In this document: positions 7,456-12,125 of the stretch, piece after piece
Layout: each line of letters begins with the position of its first letter
Position numbering within the stretch: the first letter of the stretch is position 1
Assembly: GCA_037968655.1 (NCBI GenBank)
Contig: JBBKVW010000376.1
Coordinates: 1 to 12,125, forward strand
Origin: CAISIP01 sp037968655
Lineage (GTDB): Bacteria > Pseudomonadota > Gammaproteobacteria > Burkholderiales > Burkholderiaceae_C
DNA length: 12,125 nucleotides
Direction of reading: 5' to 3'
The notes under the pieces: model-generated
The model's database searches: none
Told to the model about the DNA's origin: nothing
Seen by the model: only the letters and a program-made list of their open reading frames with translations
Position numbers and translations under genes: made by a program

Positions 7456-8669
7456 GTTTGCGCATCCTGCATGTGCTGGACCATTCGGCTCCATTGCACA
7501 GCGGCTACACGTTCCGAACCTTGTCGATTCTGCGCGAGCAGAAGAAACTGGGCTGGGAAACGGTCCAGCTGACGACGCCCAAGCAGGGACCGGGCGATGC
7601 GCTGAAAGAAACCGTGGACGGCCTGTGTTTTTTTCGCACGCCCAGCACAGCGCAATCAGGCCTGCTGGCGCAAATGCGCCTGACGGCTCGGCGATTGCGC
7701 GAGGTCGTCACCCAGACCCGGCCGGACCTGATCCATGCCCATTCCCCGGTGCTCAATGCCCTGCCCAGTTTGTGGGTTGGCCGGCGCATGCGCTTGCCGG
7801 TGGTATATGAAATGCGGGCCTCCTGGGAAGACGCCGCGGTAGACCATGGCACGACCAGCGAAGGTAGCGCCCGCTACAGGATCTCGCGCGCGATGGAGAC
7901 CTACGCGCTGCGCCATGCCGACCAGGTCACCACGATTTGCGAAGGCCTGCGTGGCGACATCACGGTGCGCGGTGTGCCGTCCGAGCGCGTCACGGTGATT
8001 CCCAATGCAGTCGACGCCGATGCGTTTCAGTTCGGTTTGCCGGCCGATCCGGCATTGCGCACGTCGCTGGGGCTGGACGGCAAGACGGTGTTGGGATTTG
8101 CCGGCTCGTTCTATGGCTACGAGGGCCTGGACCTGCTGATCGAGGCGGCCCGCGCAATGCAGGCGCGCCGGCCCGAGCTGCGGGTATTGCTGGTCGGAGG
8201 TGGCCCGCAACTGGAGCGCCTGCAGCAGCAGGTGCAGCAGGCAGGCTTGCAGGATTGCGTGATCTTCACCGGCAGGGTGCCGCATGCGCAGGTGCAGCGC
8301 TATTACGAGCTGATCGACGTGCTGGCCTATCCGCGCCTGCCGATTCGGCTGACCGAGCTGGTCACGCCGCTCAAGCCGCTGGAGGCGATGGCGCAGGGCC
8401 GCATGTTCGTGGCCTCGGATGTGGGCGGCCATCGTGAGCTGATTCGCCATAGCGAAACCGGGTTTCTGTTCCGGGCCGGCGACGCGGCCGCGCTGGAACA
8501 GGCACTGGAGTCGGTGTTGTCGCAGCGCGCCGCCTGGCCGGCGATCGCGCAGCAGGCAAGGCGGTTTGTCGAAATCGAACGCACCTGGACTGCCAGCGTG
8601 GCAGCCTACAAAGGTGTCTATGCGCGCGCGCTCGGCGGTGTCGGCCGGGTCGAAGCGGCTCGAGCCTGA
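7452..8669 (+). CDS. Glycosyltransferase, PEP-CTERM/exosortase A-associated (TIGR04063 type)
   Basis: This 405-residue GT4-class GT-B enzyme starts with ILHVLDHSAPLHSGYTFRT, a highly characteristic opening of the exosortase A-associated subfamily. It continues with VYEMRASWEDAAVDHG (from residue 118), VIPNAVDADAF and LGFAGSFYGYEGLDLLIEA. The donor site reads TELVTPLKPLEAMAQG, in which Glu302 and Glu311 are separated by eight residues rather than the usual seven. It probably acts on the lipid-linked repeat unit at the cytoplasmic face; sugar specificity cannot be read. Its ATG overlaps the amidotransferase stop (ATGA) and there is no good ribosome binding site, so translation is probably coupled. 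Being wedged between two amidotransferases suggests it uses or extends an amidated sugar, which is inference. Confidence 0.9.
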   Translation: MSLRILHVLDHSAPLHSGYTFRTLSILREQKKLGWETVQLTTPKQGPGDALKETVDGLCFFRTPSTAQSGLLAQMRLTARRLREVVTQTRPDLIHAHSPVLNALPSLWVGRRMRLPVVYEMRASWEDAAVDHGTTSEGSARYRISRAMETYALRHADQVTTICEGLRGDITVRGVPSERVTVIPNAVDADAFQFGLPADPALRTSLGLDGKTVLGFAGSFYGYEGLDLLIEAARAMQARRPELRVLLVGGGPQLERLQQQVQQAGLQDCVIFTGRVPHAQVQRYYELIDVLAYPRLPIRLTELVTPLKPLEAMAQGRMFVASDVGGHRELIRHSETGFLFRAGDAAALEQALESVLSQRAAWPAIAQQARRFVEIERTWTASVAAYKGVYARALGGVGRVEAARA

Positions 8670-8678
8670 GATTCGCGC

Positions 8679-10604
8679 ATGTGTGGCATTCATGGAATCG
8701 TGCGAATGGATGGGCAGCCGGTGCTGCCAGGCGAACTCAGCGCCATGGGCAATGTCACGACACATCGCGGCCCGGACGATGAAGGCATGCACATCGACGG
8801 AGCCTGCGGCATCGCGATGCGGCGCCTGTCCATCATCGACCTGGCCGGTGGCCATCAGCCGCTGTCGAACCAGGAGCAGACGATCTGGCTGGTATGCAAT
8901 GGCGAGATCTATAACTACCGCGAATTGCGTGCCGAGCTGCAGGCCAAGGGCTATCAGTTCAAGACCGGCTCGGACAGCGAAGTCCTGATCCACCTGTACC
9001 ACGCTGAGGGAGACGAATTCGTCCATCGCCTGAATGGCATGTTCGACTTTGCGCTGTGGGACGCGCGCCGCCGCCGACTGCTGATCGGGCGCGACCGGCT
9101 GGGCGTCAAGCCGCTGTACGTCATGCAGGACGGCCAGCGTCTGGCTTTTGCGACCGAGGCCAAGGCCTTGCTGACCTTGCCTGGCGTGCAGGCAGAACTC
9201 GATCCATCGGTGCTGGCCAGCTACCTGCACCTGGGCTATGTGGCCGCGCCTGGCTGCATCTTCAAAGGCATTCGCAAGCTGCCGCCGGCGACGCTGCTGG
9301 CTGTTGAGGATGGCCAGGTGCGTGAATGGCGTTACTGGCGACTTCCCGGCCATATCGACCGGCAATTGTCGGAACAGCAGTGGATCGAACAGGTACGCAC
9401 CCAGCTGGAAGCGTCGGTGCACATGCAGATGGTCAGCGACGTGCCGATTGGCGCCTTCCTGTCCGGCGGTGTCGATTCGAGCGCGGTGGTGGGCTTCATG
9501 GCCAAACATTCGCAGCACCCGATCCGCACCTATGCGATCGGCTTCAGTGGTGGCGAGGCCGAGGCCCTGTACAACGAATTGCCCTACGCGCGCCAGGTGG
9601 CCGAACTGTTTGGAACCCAGCACCGCGAGATCGTCGTCAAGCCCGATGTGGTCGGGCTGCTGCCCAAACTGCTGTGGCACATGGACGAGCCGGTGTCGGA
9701 CACGGCCTTCATCACCACCTATCTGGTCTCGCAGTTTGCGCGCCAGGACGTCAAGGTCATCCTGTCGGGTGTCGGCGGCGATGAGCTTTTTGGCGGCTAC
9801 CGCCGCTACCTCGGCGGGCACTATGTCGGGCAGTACCAGCGCCTGCCGGCCTGGCTGCGCCGATCGGCCGCGTCAATTGCCGGGCGTTTGCCGGCCGACC
9901 GGCATTCGGGTCTGTTGAACACCTTGCGGCTGGCCAAGGGATTCCTGGCTTCGGCCGATTTGCCCGCCGACGATCGTTACCGCAGTTATCTGCAGGTGCT
10001 GGACCGCCAGACGGTGTCGTCGCTGTTGCTGCAAGCCGATAGCCCGAAGGACGATCCACTCGCACTGGCCTTTGCCGGCGCTGCCAATTACGACGACCTG
10101 AACCGCATGTTTGCGGTTGATGCCGAAACCCAACTGCCGGACGATCTGCTGATGCTGACCGACAAGATGAGCATGGCGGTGTCGCTTGAATGCCGGGTGC
10201 CGCTGCTCGACCATGCCCTGGTTGAGCTTGCCGCCGCCATGCCCGGTTCGATCAAGGTGCGCGGCGGCCGGCTCAAGCATGTGCTGAAGGAGTCGCTGGC
10301 CGGATTGCTGCCGCCTGAAATTCTGGATCGCAAGAAGCGCGGCTTTGGCACACCCATGGGCGCTTGGCTCAAGGGTGAACTGGCGCCTTTGCTCGACCGC
10401 CTGTTGGCGCCTGAAGTCGTTCGCAGCCGGGGTCTGTATCGGCAACCCGTGGTGGAACGCCTGATGGCCGACCACCGTGCCAACCGCATGGACGGCACCG
10501 ATGCCCTGCTGGCCATGATGAACCTGGAAATCTGGAGCCGCATCTTCCTGGACCGCCGCGACCCGGCCGACGTGGCCGCTGAAATGAAAAGCTACGTGGC
10601 ATGA
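8679..10604 (+). CDS. AsnB-like amidotransferase 2 (glutamine-hydrolysing asparagine synthase family)
   Basis: This 641-residue paralogue of the amidotransferase 1.2 kb upstream has the same two-domain plan: Cys2 nucleophile in MCGI, HRGPDDEG, RRLSIID, CNGEIYNY and GSDSEV in the glutaminase domain, then SGGVDSS (262-268) and SGVGGDE (363-369) in the synthetase domain, and DKMSMAVSLECRVPLLDH near the C-terminal third. By eye the N-terminal domains are somewhat under half identical, so this is an old duplication or separate acquisition, not a recent copy. At residue 365 it has Val where amidotransferase 1 has Asp and E. coli AsnB, as I recall, has the catalytic Glu348. It probably amidates a different acceptor. 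It starts 9 bases after the preceding stop with only a weak ribosome binding site. Its stop overlaps the next gene start (ATGA). Confidence 0.9.
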   Translation: MCGIHGIVRMDGQPVLPGELSAMGNVTTHRGPDDEGMHIDGACGIAMRRLSIIDLAGGHQPLSNQEQTIWLVCNGEIYNYRELRAELQAKGYQFKTGSDSEVLIHLYHAEGDEFVHRLNGMFDFALWDARRRRLLIGRDRLGVKPLYVMQDGQRLAFATEAKALLTLPGVQAELDPSVLASYLHLGYVAAPGCIFKGIRKLPPATLLAVEDGQVREWRYWRLPGHIDRQLSEQQWIEQVRTQLEASVHMQMVSDVPIGAFLSGGVDSSAVVGFMAKHSQHPIRTYAIGFSGGEAEALYNELPYARQVAELFGTQHREIVVKPDVVGLLPKLLWHMDEPVSDTAFITTYLVSQFARQDVKVILSGVGGDELFGGYRRYLGGHYVGQYQRLPAWLRRSAASIAGRLPADRHSGLLNTLRLAKGFLASADLPADDRYRSYLQVLDRQTVSSLLLQADSPKDDPLALAFAGAANYDDLNRMFAVDAETQLPDDLLMLTDKMSMAVSLECRVPLLDHALVELAAAMPGSIKVRGGRLKHVLKESLAGLLPPEILDRKKRGFGTPMGAWLKGELAPLLDRLLAPEVVRSRGLYRQPVVERLMADHRANRMDGTDALLAMMNLEIWSRIFLDRRDPADVAAEMKSYVA

Positions 10605-11815
10605 ATATCCTGTACCTGTGTCATCGCTTTCCGTTTCCGCCCAAGCGTGGCGGCAAGATCCGCCCGTTCAACATGATTCGCCATCTGACCGCTGAGGGTC
10701 ACAAGGTGACGGTATGTTCGCTCGCGCGCTCGGCCGAAGAAGCGGCAGAGGGGCAGGGCATTGCAGCGCATTGCGCCGCCTTTGAAACAGGTCACGTGCA
10801 GGAGTGGGCGCAGGTGGCCCGCATGGTGGTTCGCCTGCCGACGCCGACGCCCTCGTCGATGGGCTACTTCTATTCGCCCGAACTGGCGCAAAAGGTCAAG
10901 GAACTGCTTGCGTCGCAGACCTGGGACCTGATCTTCGTGCATTGTTCGTCCGTGGCCCAGTATGTGGCGCATGTGACCGATGTGCCCAAGATTCTGGATT
11001 TCGGCGACATGGACTCGCATAAATGGATCGAATACGCCAACTACAAGCCCTTTCCGCTGTCCTGGGGCTATCGGCTCGAAGGTGCCAAGATGCTGGCCGC
11101 CGAAAAGCGCCTGGCGCGGCGTTTCGACCTGTGCACCGCGACCACCCGCGCCGAATGGGAAACGCTCAATGGCTACGGCACCGGCGCACAGACCGACTGG
11201 TTTCCGAATGGCGTGGATGCCGATTTTTTCTGCCCGATCGACGCGCCTTATGACGCTCAGACCATCAGCTTCATTGGCCGCATGGACTACTACCCGAACC
11301 AGGAATGCATGGCACGCTTTTGCGAGCAGGTCTGGCCCATGCTCAGGAAAGAGCGGCCAGCCATGCAACTGCTCATTGTCGGCGCCGACCCGTCGCCGGA
11401 CATGCGCAAGCTGGGCGAACTGCCCGGCGTCACCGTCACCGGCTCGGTGCCCGACGTTCGGCCATTCATCCGCAAATCGGCCCTGATGGTGGCGCCGCTC
11501 AACATCGCCCGGGGCACGCAGAACAAGATTCTGGAGGCCATGGCCATGGGAGTGCCGGTTGTCACAAGTTCGATTGCCGCCGGTGGAGTAGATGCGCAAA
11601 GCGAGGAACATTTCCTTGTTGCCGATACGCCACAAGCCTATGCTCAGTGCATCTTGCGCATCGTGGACGACCCGGCGGAGCGGGGGCGTCTGGCGGTTGC
11701 GGGGCGCAATCGTATGCTGAGCCACCATGCTTGGCCGCGCTCGATGCAGCGGCTCGATGGGATCATCGCGCAGGGAATCCGGAACTTTTCACACAATAAG
11801 CGAGCGCTTGCATGA
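10601..11815 (+). CDS. Glycosyltransferase, PEP-CTERM/XrtA system-associated (TIGR03087 type)
   Basis: This 404-residue GT-B enzyme of the exosortase-associated sugar transferase family begins with ILYLCHRFPFPPKRGGKIRP, the typical opening of that family with its glycine-containing acceptor loop. Later come DFGDMDSHKW, FPNGVDADFF, ISFIGRMDYYPNQE, VTGSVPDVRPFI and the donor-site segment NIARGTQNKILEAMAMG with Glu312. Compared with GT4 enzymes, the first Glu of EX7E is replaced by a position in ARGTQNK, as is usual in this subfamily. It should add one sugar of the repeat unit in the cytoplasm. Both ends overlap neighbours by ATGA (start with amidotransferase 2, stop with the GDP-mannose dehydrogenase), so the three genes are almost certainly co-translated. 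Confidence 0.9.
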   Translation: MNILYLCHRFPFPPKRGGKIRPFNMIRHLTAEGHKVTVCSLARSAEEAAEGQGIAAHCAAFETGHVQEWAQVARMVVRLPTPTPSSMGYFYSPELAQKVKELLASQTWDLIFVHCSSVAQYVAHVTDVPKILDFGDMDSHKWIEYANYKPFPLSWGYRLEGAKMLAAEKRLARRFDLCTATTRAEWETLNGYGTGAQTDWFPNGVDADFFCPIDAPYDAQTISFIGRMDYYPNQECMARFCEQVWPMLRKERPAMQLLIVGADPSPDMRKLGELPGVTVTGSVPDVRPFIRKSALMVAPLNIARGTQNKILEAMAMGVPVVTSSIAAGGVDAQSEEHFLVADTPQAYAQCILRIVDDPAERGRLAVAGRNRMLSHHAWPRSMQRLDGIIAQGIRNFSHNKRALA

Positions 11816-12125
11816 AGATCAGCATTTTTGGACTTGGCTATGTCGGGGCGGTGTCGCTGGCCTGCCTGTCACGCGACGGCCATGACGTCATCGGCGTGGA
11901 CATCGACCGCACCAAGCTCGACCTGATCATGGCCGGCAAGACGCCGGTGGTGGAAGAGGGCATGGTCGCACTGATGGAGCAGGTCGCCGCCAGCGGCAAG
12001 GTGACGGTCACGACCAATGCGCAGGATGCCGTGCGCGACAGCGATATTTCGCTGGTTTGCGTTGGCACACCCTCAGCCGCCAACGGCAGCCAGGACCAGG
12101 GCGCGATCTTGCGGCTTGCCGTCGA
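11812..12125 (+). CDS. GDP-mannose 6-dehydrogenase, AlgD-like, N-terminal part (partial)
   Basis: The first 104 residues are visible before the window ends. They begin with the Rossmann motif ISIFGLGYVGAVSLACLS and continue with GHDVIGVDIDRTKLDLI, the GKTPVVEEGM segment and SLVCVGTPSAANGS. The GYVGAV variant, the GK-P-VEEG segment and CVGTPS-NG fit the AlgD branch (GDP-mannose to GDP-mannuronate) better than UDP-glucose dehydrogenases or the TviB-type enzyme at 2963. The catalytic Cys lies beyond the window, so assignment rests on the N-terminal domain only. Its ATG overlaps the stop of the preceding glycosyltransferase (ATGA), placing it in the same operon. AlgD is best known from alginate synthesis, but no alginate polymerase or export gene is in view, so here it probably feeds a heteropolymer. 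Confidence 0.85.
   Translation, partial: MKISIFGLGYVGAVSLACLSRDGHDVIGVDIDRTKLDLIMAGKTPVVEEGMVALMEQVAASGKVTVTTNAQDAVRDSDISLVCVGTPSAANGSQDQGAILRLAV

Noticed and set aside
7656..9821. A 721-codon open frame on the minus strand opposite two genes
   Set aside because: It is antisense to a clear glycosyltransferase and amidotransferase in G+C-rich codons, is rich in His, Gln and Arg with no recognisable motif, and has no family-like features. It is a shadow of strong third-position G/C bias.
10592..11728. A 378-codon minus-strand open frame
   Set aside because: It lies wholly opposite the TIGR03087-type glycosyltransferase, whose motifs are intact; the translation is low in recognisable structure.
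11812..12125. An alginate operon
   Set aside because: Only an AlgD-like N-terminus is visible; no alginate polymerase, epimerase, lyase or porin is present, and the flanking genes belong to the exosortase-linked polysaccharide locus.

Overview
The window is a stretch of a chromosomal exopolysaccharide and protein-sorting locus of the exosortase A (XrtA)/PEP-CTERM type, all on the + strand. This locus type is typical of Gram-negative, biofilm- or floc-forming Proteobacteria. The moderately high G+C, the XrtA fused to an EpsI domain, and the matching FemAB-like and glycosyltransferase families point most naturally to a betaproteobacterium (Rhodocyclales, Nitrosomonadales or Burkholderiales-like). 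I cannot name a genus from sequence alone.

Layout. Positions 1-225 hold the C-terminal end of an XrtA-associated polysaccharide deacetylase. A FemAB-like acyltransferase (230-1270) and XrtA itself (1349-2917) follow. A sugar-building module comes next: a TviB/WbpO-type UDP-HexNAc 6-dehydrogenase (2963-4243), a TIGR03088-type glycosyltransferase (4328-5488), an AsnB-like amidotransferase (5506-7455), a TIGR04063-type glycosyltransferase (7452-8669), a second AsnB-like amidotransferase (8679-10604), a TIGR03087-type glycosyltransferase (10601-11815) and the start of a GDP-mannose 6-dehydrogenase (11812-12125, cut by the window end). There is no gene-free stretch over 300 bases. The longest gaps are about 80 bases, before XrtA and before the first glycosyltransferase. 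I saw no tRNA, rRNA, CRISPR array or insertion sequence.

How the genes fit together. The two dehydrogenases should supply two different nucleotide-activated uronic acids, one N-acetylated and one mannuronic. The two amidotransferases carry both a glutaminase domain and an ATP-dependent synthetase domain and probably convert carboxyl groups to carboxamides, with uronic acids as the obvious candidates. Three retaining GT-B glycosyltransferases would assemble the repeat unit on a lipid carrier. XrtA sits in the inner membrane and processes PEP-CTERM proteins that are secreted along with the polysaccharide. The main point for follow-up is the doubled dehydrogenase and doubled amidotransferase arrangement. 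It suggests a polymer with two kinds of uronic acid residue, one or both amidated.
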